A stretch of 43,341 bases of DNA from Desulfobacterales bacterium (GCA_030066785.1 JASJAZ010000022.1:1-43341), one strand, 5' to 3'; shown: positions 1 to 8,093, counted from the first letter of the stretch. Program-made: numbers and translations. Notes: generated from the sequence alone by a model not told the origin.

Positions 1-2
1 TT

Positions 3-1139
3 CTTGCTGGTTCAATAATATTGTTCCTACTCTGCGCAGCTGATTCAAATGCGGATACAAAAGAAAGCCAAATTCCAGCCAATTTGGCACCTGGATTGGA
101 CTATTTACTGACCTTCACACAGTCGGACCGCTCCGAAACATTTGATCCCCAACGATTAGATCTAATATTAAGGTTTGTTGATTCTGCCAAACCCCCTTCC
201 ACCCAATATGCGGCGCCCTCCAGAGTTGGTGGTCACGGCGTCTACTATGAATTTGAGCTTCAACGTGATTTAGAATTTATTTTGCGCAGCAAATACCATC
301 CTGATATTCCAACCGTGGTGTTTCACCCCACCAGCCTGCGATTGGGCTATTGGACGGAAGTGGGGGGGCAATCTGGCACAAAATTGCCAAAACTCTGGCA
401 AGACCTTTCTCTGTTAAACAACCCGGTGGTCGCGCGCGGCAGCGAGTATGTAGCCATTACACCGGATCAATTCACAGGCGCCTATTATACTTATGATATT
501 TATCGCGCACTGGTTCTTTTCAAATGGAACCATCGCAATGTGCTGATTTCGCTTTCCAAACAGAAAGATAAATCGAGTGTGGGCCGCAAGGGCTACGTGC
601 TGAGCGAAAATGATTGGGCCTATGTTTATTCAGGCGAAAAAGGTTTGACCAAGGCAGGTCTGGGCTGGGCAAGCTCTTATATGTATGATTCCTTTGACAT
701 CAATATTTTTTATGAAATCGATGCCAAACGGCCCTTGATCCGTTGCGGTTATTTTAAATGGCTCAGGGCCGGCTGGGGCAAAATTAATTTTGTGCGCAAA
801 CACCATCTGCGGGCAGGGCTGCAACGCTATGCCCAAACATTGACATCCCTTTTAGAATGTCCCTGCCTGCCGGCACCTGACGAACTGATCCAGATGATTG
901 ACCCAATCCAGCGCTATTCAACCCAAGAGCTGCGAAACAAAATGCATGATTATTTTGATGCACTGGCAACACGTTACCGTGACCATCCGGTATATCGCCG
1001 CAAAAAGCTATCCAAGCTTATACAGAGCGAAGGATTCATTGCCCAAATGACACCGCAGCAGATGCAGTCCCTGCTTATCAAAGAAGCCTTTAAAAAGCTC
1101 ACCGGTAAATCCCCCATGATTGAACTAGCGTATCGATAG
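3..1139 (+). CDS. Secreted protein of unknown function, 5' truncated by the window edge
   Basis: I do not recognise the family. The frame stays open to the window edge, so the TTG at 21 is probably not the start. The residues encoded before and after it (LAGSIILFLLCAADSNA) form a hydrophobic core followed by a plausible signal-peptidase site, so the protein is probably exported. The mature part (about 360 residues) is rich in Tyr, Trp and Phe in its first two thirds and has a basic, helical C-terminal third with a CPC pair near residue 280. No catalytic motif or membrane segment is evident. It reads in the same direction as the phosphatase at 1423, but 283 bp separate them, so an operon is uncertain. 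Confidence is high that it is a gene and nil for function. Confidence 0.75.
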   Translation, partial: LAGSIILFLLCAADSNADTKESQIPANLAPGLDYLLTFTQSDRSETFDPQRLDLILRFVDSAKPPSTQYAAPSRVGGHGVYYEFELQRDLEFILRSKYHPDIPTVVFHPTSLRLGYWTEVGGQSGTKLPKLWQDLSLLNNPVVARGSEYVAITPDQFTGAYYTYDIYRALVLFKWNHRNVLISLSKQKDKSSVGRKGYVLSENDWAYVYSGEKGLTKAGLGWASSYMYDSFDINIFYEIDAKRPLIRCGYFKWLRAGWGKINFVRKHHLRAGLQRYAQTLTSLLECPCLPAPDELIQMIDPIQRYSTQELRNKMHDYFDALATRYRDHPVYRRKKLSKLIQSEGFIAQMTPQQMQSLLIKEAFKKLTGKSPMIELAYR

Positions 1140-1422
1140 TTTCTGTTTTGCCAATGCAGATTTTAGAACCTTTGCACACGTGCTGAGCCCGCCTATTCAA
1201 ACTGCAAGCAAAAATAGTCAATGGTTCGATAAAAATTGGATTTGACCTTTTTTGGCGAATTGGCATATGGTAATTTTGCACTTCAGAAACATATGCTGAA
1301 TAACAATTGGCAGATATGTTCAATTCCTCCTGTTTGTTTGGTATTTTCGATTACGACCATTGGTCTCTTAAATTCCTGTTACGGGTCCAACCTCTTATTC
1401 TTTCAGCACCGGGAAATGTGAC

Positions 1423-2724
1423 ATGAGCAATGATGCAGCCAACCGCACGACAAATAGGATTGGTTTTTCAGATCGGCTCAAAAAGCTAATTGAAGCCAAT
1501 CAATCGCTTACGAAACTGGAATCTTTGGATGCGCTGTTGCCTCGATTAATCGAACTGGCGCGGGCTGTTACTCACGCTGAGGCAGCTTCTTTGATGCTAT
1601 ACAACCCGGAGCGGGATGTTTTGGAGTTTCGCTCATCCCAGGATGAAGTGCTGGGTGAAAAGGCCAACGAAATTCTTAAAACCTCTTTTGAGTTGAAAAT
1701 GGGCGAGGGCATTGCCGGTTGGGTGGCGATGCATCGGGAGTCGGTCAATATTCCGGATGTTCGTCAGGACCCACGTTTTTACAGCAAGATCGATAAAGAT
1801 ACCGGTTTTGTTACCCGCAATCTGCTGTGTGTGCCGGTGCTGCATAATAAGGAATTGCTGGGCGTCATCCAGGTTCTAAACTCCAAGATGCGACCTGTTT
1901 TTGAAAGTGATGATGAAGCCATACTGGAAAATTTCGCCAATCTGGCATCGGTAGCCATTATCCGCTCCCGGTTATTGGAAACGCGACTCAAGCAGCAAAA
2001 GCTAGACATTCAGATGGAGATGGCATCTAAAATACAGTCGCTGTTTTGGCCGAAGATGCCTCCCAGTGAGTCTGGCAGCCATATCTGGGCAGTATCGCTT
2101 CCGGCCGGTTTGGTGGGGGGCGATTTGTACGATGCCATTCGACTGCCGGACGGGCAATGGCTGGTCTATGTGGCCGATGTATCGGGCAAGGGGATACCAG
2201 CGGCGCTGGTTATGTCTTCCCTGTGGTCGCGAATTCGCAGTGAAGCACGGCGCCAGGAGGAGGTGCAAAAATTGCTGACAGCGGTAAACCACGCCATGGT
2301 GTATCTGTTGTCTGAGGAAAATTTTTTTGCGACGATCCTGCTGGCCAAGTATCAGCCGTCAAGTGGTCGGGTGCAAATGGCCAATGGCGGGCATCTGCCT
2401 CCCTTTTTACTGAACGCGGATGGTTATACGGATGTTACTCTGCCAAGGGGTTTGCCCCTTGGTATTATGTCGGATGCTGCGTTTGAAAATACGGAGATGT
2501 ACCTTAAGCCTGGTGATTCGCTTGTTTTGATGACCGATGGGGTCACCGAAGCGTGCAATGCGGCAGAGGATCTGTTTGGGCAAGCACGCTTGGAAAGTTT
2601 TTTCGCAAATACAGATGGACCCCCTTGGGGCCAGGGACTGGTTGAGCACATGCGCAATTGGTGCGGCCAGGCCGAAGCAGCCGATGATCTGACGGTTATG
2701 GAGATCTGGCGGGAACCTGCGTAA
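1423..2724 (+). CDS. GAF domain-containing PP2C-type (SpoIIE/RsbU-like) Ser/Thr phosphatase
   Basis: This is a soluble 433-residue regulator. Residues 30-182 are a GAF domain (GEGIAGWV, then IPDVRQDPRF, then CVPV). Residues 183-207 form a short helical linker, and 215-430 are a SpoIIE/PP2C phosphatase domain. The metal-binding motifs are visible: GGDLYD (Asp234), ADVSGKG (Asp252), NGGHLPP, TDGVTEA (Asp372) and ADDLTV (421-422). Family members dephosphorylate Ser/Thr-phosphorylated anti-sigma-factor antagonists or other STAS-like proteins, often after ligand binding to the sensor domain. No STAS or anti-sigma gene is in this window, so its target is unknown. The kinase at 3631-5391 is the only Ser/Thr kinase nearby. 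The ATG at 1423 is preceded by a GGGAAA-type ribosome site. Confidence 0.93.
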   Translation: MSNDAANRTTNRIGFSDRLKKLIEANQSLTKLESLDALLPRLIELARAVTHAEAASLMLYNPERDVLEFRSSQDEVLGEKANEILKTSFELKMGEGIAGWVAMHRESVNIPDVRQDPRFYSKIDKDTGFVTRNLLCVPVLHNKELLGVIQVLNSKMRPVFESDDEAILENFANLASVAIIRSRLLETRLKQQKLDIQMEMASKIQSLFWPKMPPSESGSHIWAVSLPAGLVGGDLYDAIRLPDGQWLVYVADVSGKGIPAALVMSSLWSRIRSEARRQEEVQKLLTAVNHAMVYLLSEENFFATILLAKYQPSSGRVQMANGGHLPPFLLNADGYTDVTLPRGLPLGIMSDAAFENTEMYLKPGDSLVLMTDGVTEACNAAEDLFGQARLESFFANTDGPPWGQGLVEHMRNWCGQAEAADDLTVMEIWREPA

Positions 2725-2918
2725 AACCCCAATTGATCGTAAACAAAATGGAGAAAGATAATAAAATGACATTATTACAATATGATATAAAATGTAGCTG
2801 CAAAATTTGTAGACTTTCAATAAAAGCGATATGAATTTTGAAAAATAGTCACCATTTTGTTTACCCGCTGGGAAAGCCGCTGCCACACCATCTCCCCGCT
2901 ACGCGGGATCTTCGACCT

Positions 2919-2967
2919 GCGTTGCGAAGGTTTCGCAGTAGCATACTACGGCTTCAACCTTGGACGC
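2919..2967. repeat. Imperfect palindromic block in a GC-rich intergenic patch
   Basis: The centre is GTAG-CATA-CTAC (2938-2949), flanked by further pairing segments (GCAG/GGC, then AAGGTT 2927-2932 against AACCTT 2956-2961) that pair with small register shifts. The block sits inside a patch more GC-rich than its AT-rich surroundings. It resembles the dispersed palindromic intergenic repeats found in many bacterial genomes, but no second copy was found in this window. Confidence 0.35.
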
Positions 2968-3060
2968 CTTGGATATGGCGCACCTTCGACTATCGCTCAA
3001 TTGCGGAAAAACTGTGATCCTAGGGCGTTTGAGGCGGCATCTTTTAGATCTCAATGTGTT

Positions 3061-3091
3061 GGATTATTGAAATTCGTAATTCCAATAATCC
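3061..3091. repeat. 31-nt near-perfect palindrome upstream of the UspA-like gene
   Basis: Nine perfectly paired outer bases (GGATTATTG / CAATAATCC), one mismatch and four more pairs close on a CGT centre, giving 13 of 14 possible pairs. It lies about 110 bp before the ATG at 3201. There is no T-run immediately after it, so it does not look like a simple terminator. It could be an operator or an RNA hairpin in the leader. Confidence 0.55.
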
Positions 3092-3200
3092 ATTAATCCT
3101 CTGCTCCAGAGTTTTAGACAATAATCTATGTTCGGGATATTTGATTTGAGCTGTTAGACGTATTTTACTTTTCATTCCCGGAACCCCTGCGAGGTGACCT

Positions 3201-3623
3201 ATGTTTAACCATATTATAATAGCCTTGAAATTTACCGACACCAGTAAATATGCATTGCAAAAAGGCATTGAACTGGCTCGGGAAAACAACGCTAAAGTGA
3301 CGATATTTCACGCCCTGGATCACAGGTTGGCGGAATTGGATCACGATGATCCCAAACGTCAGGCGGTCGAGGCTGCGGCGCGAACCCAGTTTGAAACCGA
3401 GATAACACCGCAGTTGGGCGATGCTTCCAATTTTACGTTTCTGTGCCTGCCCTTGGACCCAGCCTTAGGGGTGTGCCGGCAAGCCAAAGAGCAAAGCGCT
3501 GATTTGATTGTGCTGGGCTGCCATCAGCAGCCGGAAAAGATGAGTTTGGGGCGGGTAGATTACGTTGGTATTACTATTCTTGAAAAAGCGCCTTGCCCGG
3601 TATTATTGGTGCCGCACGCATAA
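3201..3623 (+). CDS. UspA-family universal stress protein
   Basis: This single-domain 140-residue protein begins with the family pattern of a hydrophobic first strand (HIIIAL) and ends with the typical APCPVLLV strand. Usp proteins are cytoplasmic alpha/beta nucleotide-fold proteins induced by stress. The ATP-binding signature of UspFG-type members (G-x2-G-x9-G-S/T) is not intact here: the segment after LIVLG reads CHQQPEKMSLGRVDYVG, without the second and third glycines in register. It may therefore belong to the non-ATP-binding class. The ATG is preceded by GAGGTGA. The gene converges with the kinase at 3631, with only 7 bp between stop codons. Confidence 0.88.
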   Translation: MFNHIIIALKFTDTSKYALQKGIELARENNAKVTIFHALDHRLAELDHDDPKRQAVEAAARTQFETEITPQLGDASNFTFLCLPLDPALGVCRQAKEQSADLIVLGCHQQPEKMSLGRVDYVGITILEKAPCPVLLVPHA

Positions 3624-3630
3624 GGGCAAC

Positions 3631-5391
3631 CTACAAATCTTTGAACTCGGCGCCCTTGAGTATGATGCCGAGTTTTTTCACTTTGGCGCTAAAATCTTCC
3701 ACCAACCGGTTTAACACCAGTTCCTGGTTCTGGTTGTAAACCAGAAACAGATTGATCATTTTGCGCTTTTCCAGATACTCAGGCAGGCTGATATCTTCGG
3801 TCAGCGGCATGAGGTCTTGTAAGATTTCGTGCACTTGCTGATAGCGCTGGTTGGGATCGCGGGCACAAGCCTTAAGGATAAATTGTCTGAACGATAGGGG
3901 AATTTCGGTGGCATCTTCCATCGGATCAGGTATGTCTTGATTAAGTCTTATTCGCAATAGTTCTCTGGGATCCTTTTGCGGATATGGCTTTTTACCGGTG
4001 ACCATCTCATAGGCCGAAATGCCCAGTGAAAAAATATCGGTGCATTCATTGACGGCCTCACCTTCCAACTGCTCCGGCGCCATGTAACGCAGACTGCCTG
4101 GCAGTTCGAAATCTTCCGTACCTACCGGAGCTGCCAATCCAAAATCCAAGATTTTGACTTGATCGTCCGGCAAAATGAAAATGTTGGCCGGCTTGATGTC
4201 CTGATGTACGATGCCTTGTTTATGGGCATATTGCAGCCCGGCACACACCTGCACCAAAATATTCAAGATGCGCGGCAGCGGCAACTGGGACATATTCTCT
4301 AAAATATATTCAAGCGACATGCCCTCCAAATGCTCCATAATGATGAAAACGGTGCGGAAGCGTTCTTCGATGTCATAGACATTGACAATATTGGGATGGT
4401 TGAATTGGGCGATAATCTTGGCTTCATTGCGGAACCGTATCAGAAAATCCGGTTCCATGGCCAGATCGTGTTTCATCATTTTAATGGCCACGGGGCGGTT
4501 TAAATGCTTGTGGATACCTTTATAGACAATGCTATAGCCGCCGCTGCCAATGATATCGGTAATTAAATATTTGCCGATAGTGCGATCAGCGGTTAACTCC
4601 CGGGAAGATAAGCGATCGGCCAGCAATTCGGTTAAAAAATTGCAAAGTTCCGGGTGCTCCCGGGCAAGCTGATCAAATTGCTGCTTGGTCATGCCCCACA
4701 TGTCCATGTCGGTCTCGGCATCCACATGCGCGCTGCGTGGCTCGCCCAGCAGTATTGACATTTCGCCCACGAAATCCCCCTCACGGATGCGTCCTACTGA
4801 ATGCAGTTTCCCTTCTTTTTCAACACTTGCCACACAAGTGCCATTTTGGATCAGATAAAAGGTGTCGCCCGGATCACCCTGGCGGATAAAACGCGCACCC
4901 GCTTTTATCTGTTTAAGCTTTAGCTGGTTCAGCATGGCCGAAACCGCTTCGCGCGGAATCCGGCCAAGCAATTTATTGGTAATAAAGAATTCGTAATCAG
5001 AAGGTAGCGGTTTGATATCCTGATCTTCAAATTGAGATAGTTGCGGCATGCTGGCCGGGTCCACATTTTGGCTTTCCACCCCCACGACGCTATACGATAT
5101 ATTTTCGGCATCCTGGTCGGTACGTCGAATGAGTCCCTGATAGTAGTCCCATTTTTTTTCAGAGAAGTCGTAAATTTGCAAATAGAGCTGGGTATCGGGT
5201 TCCAAACGATGTTTACTTTTCAGCAGCACGCCGCCATCGCTTTTATTCAAACAATCAACGTATACGATCGAATAGGGCGGCTTGTCAGTTGCGACCGTAT
5301 CGGTTCCATTGGAATGAATAAATAGACAGGCGACGCCGGGTGGGTCTAAGTCTTTACGTGGATGCCGCCGGCGTTCGGATTGGTCAGCCAT
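3631..5391 (-). CDS. PilZ / cyclic-nucleotide-binding / Ser-Thr protein kinase fusion
   Basis: This soluble 586-residue protein has three recognisable parts. Residues 7-110 are a PilZ domain with both c-di-GMP motifs: RxxxR at 8-12 and N-x-S-x-x-G at 49-54. Residues about 145-265 are a CRP-type cyclic-nucleotide-binding domain whose phosphate cassette keeps Glu210 and Arg219 (GE...PRSA). Residues 272-530 are a Hanks-type kinase with a glycine loop (282-285), Lys304, Glu323, catalytic loop HQD 396-398 with Asn403, DFG 416-418 and APE 438-440. The catalytic loop has Gln instead of Arg before Asp398, so activation-loop phosphorylation may not be needed. The last 55 residues are unassigned. AAAGGAG precedes the ATG. 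No cyclase or phosphodiesterase is in the window. Confidence 0.93.
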   Translation of the reverse strand: MADQSERRRHPRKDLDPPGVACLFIHSNGTDTVATDKPPYSIVYVDCLNKSDGGVLLKSKHRLEPDTQLYLQIYDFSEKKWDYYQGLIRRTDQDAENISYSVVGVESQNVDPASMPQLSQFEDQDIKPLPSDYEFFITNKLLGRIPREAVSAMLNQLKLKQIKAGARFIRQGDPGDTFYLIQNGTCVASVEKEGKLHSVGRIREGDFVGEMSILLGEPRSAHVDAETDMDMWGMTKQQFDQLAREHPELCNFLTELLADRLSSRELTADRTIGKYLITDIIGSGGYSIVYKGIHKHLNRPVAIKMMKHDLAMEPDFLIRFRNEAKIIAQFNHPNIVNVYDIEERFRTVFIIMEHLEGMSLEYILENMSQLPLPRILNILVQVCAGLQYAHKQGIVHQDIKPANIFILPDDQVKILDFGLAAPVGTEDFELPGSLRYMAPEQLEGEAVNECTDIFSLGISAYEMVTGKKPYPQKDPRELLRIRLNQDIPDPMEDATEIPLSFRQFILKACARDPNQRYQQVHEILQDLMPLTEDISLPEYLEKRKMINLFLVYNQNQELVLNRLVEDFSAKVKKLGIILKGAEFKDL

Positions 5392-5450
5392 TGTATGACT
5401 CCTTTATTGCTGGGTTCGAGACAGTTTGGGAGTTGTCTTCCAGATTTTTC

Positions 5451-5489
5451 TGCTAGCTGTCAGGAATTTGTTAAAAAGATGCTAGCTGT
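5451..5489. repeat. Two direct copies of TGCTAGCTGT upstream of the kinase gene
   Basis: TGCTAGCTGT occurs at 5451-5460 and 5480-5489, start to start 29 bp apart, or nearly three helical turns. They lie 60-98 bp upstream of the kinase start at 5391. The core GCTAGC is palindromic. This could be a pair of regulator sites, though no cognate regulator is known. Confidence 0.3.
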
Positions 5490-5589
5490 TCCCAAATACT
5501 GGCCAATGCTTGAATGCATGTGGCGCTTTCTAGTGCAAAGGAGTTAGCGGTCAGACGACAGTGTCAGATTTAAGCAGACAAATTACCAA

Positions 5590-7152
5590 TTAAAGATTTA
5601 TTTGATAGCGTGCGATTTTATTGATTAATCCCTGGCGGGTCAATCCCAAAATGCGCGACGCCTGCGAACGGTTACCCTCGGTCTTGGTCAGCGCATTGGT
5701 AATCATTTGCCGTTCGAGCTGTTCGGTGGCGGCTTGCAGGTTTGACTCCGTATCGACATTGAATACATTGTCGTCGGCATGCGCTTTTATTTTTTGAGAC
5801 AGATGCTCTTTGGTGATTTCTCGATCGGTGCCGGCCAGGGTTACCGCGCGTTCGATTTCGTTTTCCAATTCGCGAACATTTCCGGGCCAATTAAAATTGC
5901 CGAGCAACTCCAGGGCTTCAGGTGTTAATCGTGCCATTGGCCGATCAAACTTGCGGGTATATTTGTCCAGAAAATGGGCGGCCAACGCGCCGATGTCATC
6001 TCTACGATCCTTTAATCGTGGCAGCAAGATGGGAAAGACATGAATGCGGTAGTACAGATCATCGCGAAAGTTGCCTTTTTCAACTTCTTTATATAAATCG
6101 CGATTCGATGAAACAATCAGTCTAAAATCGACCTGGATGGTTTGACTGCTGCCCACCGGTCGCACCGTGCCTTCCTGCAACACACGCAGCAGCTTGATCT
6201 GCATAGCTTGAGGCATATCGGCAATTTCGTCCAAAAAAACGGTGCCCCCTTCGGCCATCTGAAACAAGCCTTTTTTATCGGCAATGGCACCGGTAAAAGC
6301 ACCTTTAACGTGTCCGAAAAGCTCGCTTTCCAACAGGTTTTCGGAAAGGGCCCCGCAATTTTCAGCCACAAACGGTTTGTTTTTTAGCACCCCGCTGTAA
6401 TGAATGACCCGGGCCACCAGCTCCTTGCCGGTGCCGGTGGCGCCTTGGATAAAGACCGTAGTAGGGGTTCCGATAACCTTTTGTATCAGCTCAAACAGTC
6501 GGCGCATGGGTGCGCTGGAACCAATGATGCCCTGCAGATGAAAGTGGTTTTGAACTTGCGATTTTAAGCGGATATTTTCTTCTTCCAGGGAGCCCGCATA
6601 CTTTTTAAGATCTTCGTATAGTTGTGCATTTTCAACTGTAATGGCGATCGTGCCCGAGAGTATCTCCAATAGCTGTAGCTCTTTGGTCGAAAACACCCCT
6701 TTTAATTTATTAATGGCATATAAGATGCCGATCATGCCCCGACGCGTACGTAACGGAACACAGATCATGGAATGGGTTGGTAGTTGTTCCTGCAGCGCCA
6801 GGCGGTTAACAAAACGATTGTCCTGGGCGACATCCGGAATCAGGACCGATTGGTTTTCATGCAAGACCCATCCGGCAACACCGTAATTGTCCGGGAACCG
6901 CATTTTCTCCATTTCTTCGTGATGGCCATCACGTTCTTCTTCCACCGTGCGAATAAAGTAGAATTCCCGGTTGGCCGCATCGTGCAGCGCAATGGAAGCC
7001 CCCTCGATATGAAATACCGATTTGATTTTGAGCAGGATTTTTCGGAGCATCTCATCAAAATTGCGAATCGAATACACCGAGGTTGCTACGTCGTATAACA
7101 AATTCAAGTCTGATTTGGTTAAAGGTTCTCCGTAATTGGTATTTGTCATCAT
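5590..7152 (-). CDS. GAF domain sigma54-dependent transcriptional activator (NtrC/NorR-type)
   Basis: The encoded protein activates RNA polymerase-sigma54 by ATP hydrolysis. Numbered from the ATG at 7152 (520 aa), residues 20-178 are a GAF sensor domain and 180-202 a helical linker. Residues 208-440 are the AAA+ domain with Walker A GATGTGKE (237-244), the sigma54-contacting GAFTGA loop (284-289) and Walker B FLDE (306-309). Residues 485-520 are a Fis-type helix-turn-helix. I prefer the paired ATGs at 7152/7149 because AAAGGAG lies 6-9 nt upstream; a longer reading from a TTG at 7221 has no such site. The GAF domain resembles that of the phosphatase at 1423. No clear -24/-12 promoter was found nearby, so its targets may lie outside the window. 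Confidence 0.94.
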   Translation of the reverse strand: MMTNTNYGEPLTKSDLNLLYDVATSVYSIRNFDEMLRKILLKIKSVFHIEGASIALHDAANREFYFIRTVEEERDGHHEEMEKMRFPDNYGVAGWVLHENQSVLIPDVAQDNRFVNRLALQEQLPTHSMICVPLRTRRGMIGILYAINKLKGVFSTKELQLLEILSGTIAITVENAQLYEDLKKYAGSLEEENIRLKSQVQNHFHLQGIIGSSAPMRRLFELIQKVIGTPTTVFIQGATGTGKELVARVIHYSGVLKNKPFVAENCGALSENLLESELFGHVKGAFTGAIADKKGLFQMAEGGTVFLDEIADMPQAMQIKLLRVLQEGTVRPVGSSQTIQVDFRLIVSSNRDLYKEVEKGNFRDDLYYRIHVFPILLPRLKDRRDDIGALAAHFLDKYTRKFDRPMARLTPEALELLGNFNWPGNVRELENEIERAVTLAGTDREITKEHLSQKIKAHADDNVFNVDTESNLQAATEQLERQMITNALTKTEGNRSQASRILGLTRQGLINKIARYQINL

Positions 7153-7603
7153 CAAACGCTCCTTTGGTTTGGTCCCAGGATCGAATTCACCATGAAAGAT
7201 AAAATATAAATTGTCAACCAAGTTTACACTAATGGATGTAATTGTAAATTGGCTTTACAGTCATTGGTTGCCGGCATCTAATTTAAGGTGATTCCAAGTC
7301 CACCATAGATAAAAATAATGATAGACAATTCAATTTGTTATGAAGTTTTAATCAATCTTATAAGATTCAGTCGACCCTTTGGTATCGATTCTGCACAGTA
7401 TGAAGTCAAATAAGAGATTCGGGGTACAACAGACAGCAGAATGGCTTTAATCCTCAAATAAATCATCCTCAGAAATGCTAATGAAGTGCAGATGTATCCC
7501 ACCAAATAAGCGGTAAAAGGAGGTGAATCGAAAGTTCAGTAGGCTTTCACTTGGCGGTACGCATTTCAGAAATAAACCATCCAACGATATGAAGGGGGGC
7601 ATT
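7153..7603. other. Divergent intergenic region between the sigma54 activator and a small secreted protein
   Basis: This is mostly AT-rich, with no supported gene. It contains a perfect 14-bp palindrome (AATCTTATAAGATT, 7354-7367) that could be an operator. It also holds an extended Shine-Dalgarno match (AAAGGAGGTGA, 7516-7526) with no ATG, GTG or TTG at a normal distance downstream. A short GAAAG/CTTTC hairpin follows at about 7530-7548. A reading frame open from a GTG at 7523 joins the gene at 7604 in frame, but its extra N-terminus is charged and precedes the signal peptide, so I do not use it. Confidence 0.5.
7354..7367. promoter_or_regulatory. Perfect 14-bp palindrome, possible operator
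   Basis: AATCTTATAAGATT reads the same on both strands. It lies between two divergent genes, 202 bp upstream of the sigma54 activator start and about 240 bp upstream of the small secreted protein. A palindrome of this length is expected about twice by chance in 43 kb, so only its location makes it interesting. Confidence 0.25.
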
Positions 7604-7960
7604 ATGAAGAAAAGATTTTATTTGATTGCTTTGGCAGCATTGTTGGCAGTTGGAATTTGCGCGGAGCCTGTGCTCAGTCAGGGCAACACAACTGACATGG
7701 AGGGCGTTTACAACAAACTTATCGACGAATATATTGCCAGCTGCGAACGCAAGTCTGAATTGCGTGACTCATGGAGCGAAAATGTTCGCCGTGTGGCGGC
7801 GGTCAATTGTTTAAAGGGCGCTTTTTACCGCAACTATAAAGAAGAGCTGGTCACGGACTTGATTGCCAATAAGGTTGAACCCAAACCATACCTGGTTCGC
7901 TATCATTTAAACCGACGGTTTTATGAAACCGTCAGACCCACTGCGGTGGCCAAACGGTAG
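7604..7960 (+). CDS. Small secreted protein of unknown function with two cysteines
   Basis: This 118-residue protein is not one I recognise. It starts with a classic signal peptide: MKKR, a hydrophobic core, and a probable cleavage after about residue 25 (EPVLSQ). The mature part, about 93 residues, is predicted helical and charged. It has two cysteines (SCERK and VNCLKG) about 23 residues apart that could form a disulfide in the periplasm. The ATG at 7604 is chosen because a G-rich ribosome site (AAGGGGGG, 7592-7599) lies directly before it and the signal peptide starts there. It faces away from the sigma54 activator. Confidence 0.75.
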   Translation: MKKRFYLIALAALLAVGICAEPVLSQGNTTDMEGVYNKLIDEYIASCERKSELRDSWSENVRRVAAVNCLKGAFYRNYKEELVTDLIANKVEPKPYLVRYHLNRRFYETVRPTAVAKR

Positions 7961-7984
7961 GACAATATGGAATTTGCGATTTGC

Positions 7985-8093
7985 GTGGGTCGTGCCCTTC
8001 AACAACGGGCGATATTCAGAGTCCCCCAGCTGCGAATATCGCCTCACGACAATGGTCTGTCGGCGCCCAAATATAAAAAAGGGCAAGACCCAC
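7985..8093. repeat. Nested inverted repeat, probable structured RNA or small palindromic element
   Basis: The outer arms are 7985-7999 and 8079-8093, with 14 of 15 bases pairing (GTGGGTCGTGCCCTT against AAGGGCAAGACCCAC). Inside them GGCGATATTC (8008-8017) pairs perfectly with GAATATCGCC (8034-8043). A competing pairing, GTCGTG (7989-7994) with CACGAC (8045-8050), is also possible. The element lies between the stop of the small secreted protein and the PilZ gene at 8151. It is not a recognisable c-di-GMP riboswitch of the GEMM type. Confidence 0.55.

Larger units (their letters stand above)
2725..3200. other. Gene-free stretch with palindromic elements
   Basis: No convincing gene lies in these 476 bp. 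The first 110 bp are AT-rich. About 2865-3040 is clearly more GC-rich and carries an imperfect palindromic block (2919-2967). A near-perfect 31-nt palindrome lies at 3061-3091. A small hairpin, CTCTG/CAGAG with a 3-nt loop, lies at 3099-3111 and is followed by TTTT. The composition change suggests an inserted intergenic repeat or gene remnant, but no coding similarity is recognisable. Confidence 0.5.

Noticed and set aside
2857-3096. Possible 79-residue gene in the GC-rich patch
   Set aside because: It has no ribosome site and no recognisable family, and the palindromic structure explains the sequence better.
7523-7603. N-terminal extension of the small secreted protein from a GTG at 7523
   Set aside because: The GTG lies within the Shine-Dalgarno-like sequence and the extension would place charged residues before a clear signal peptide.
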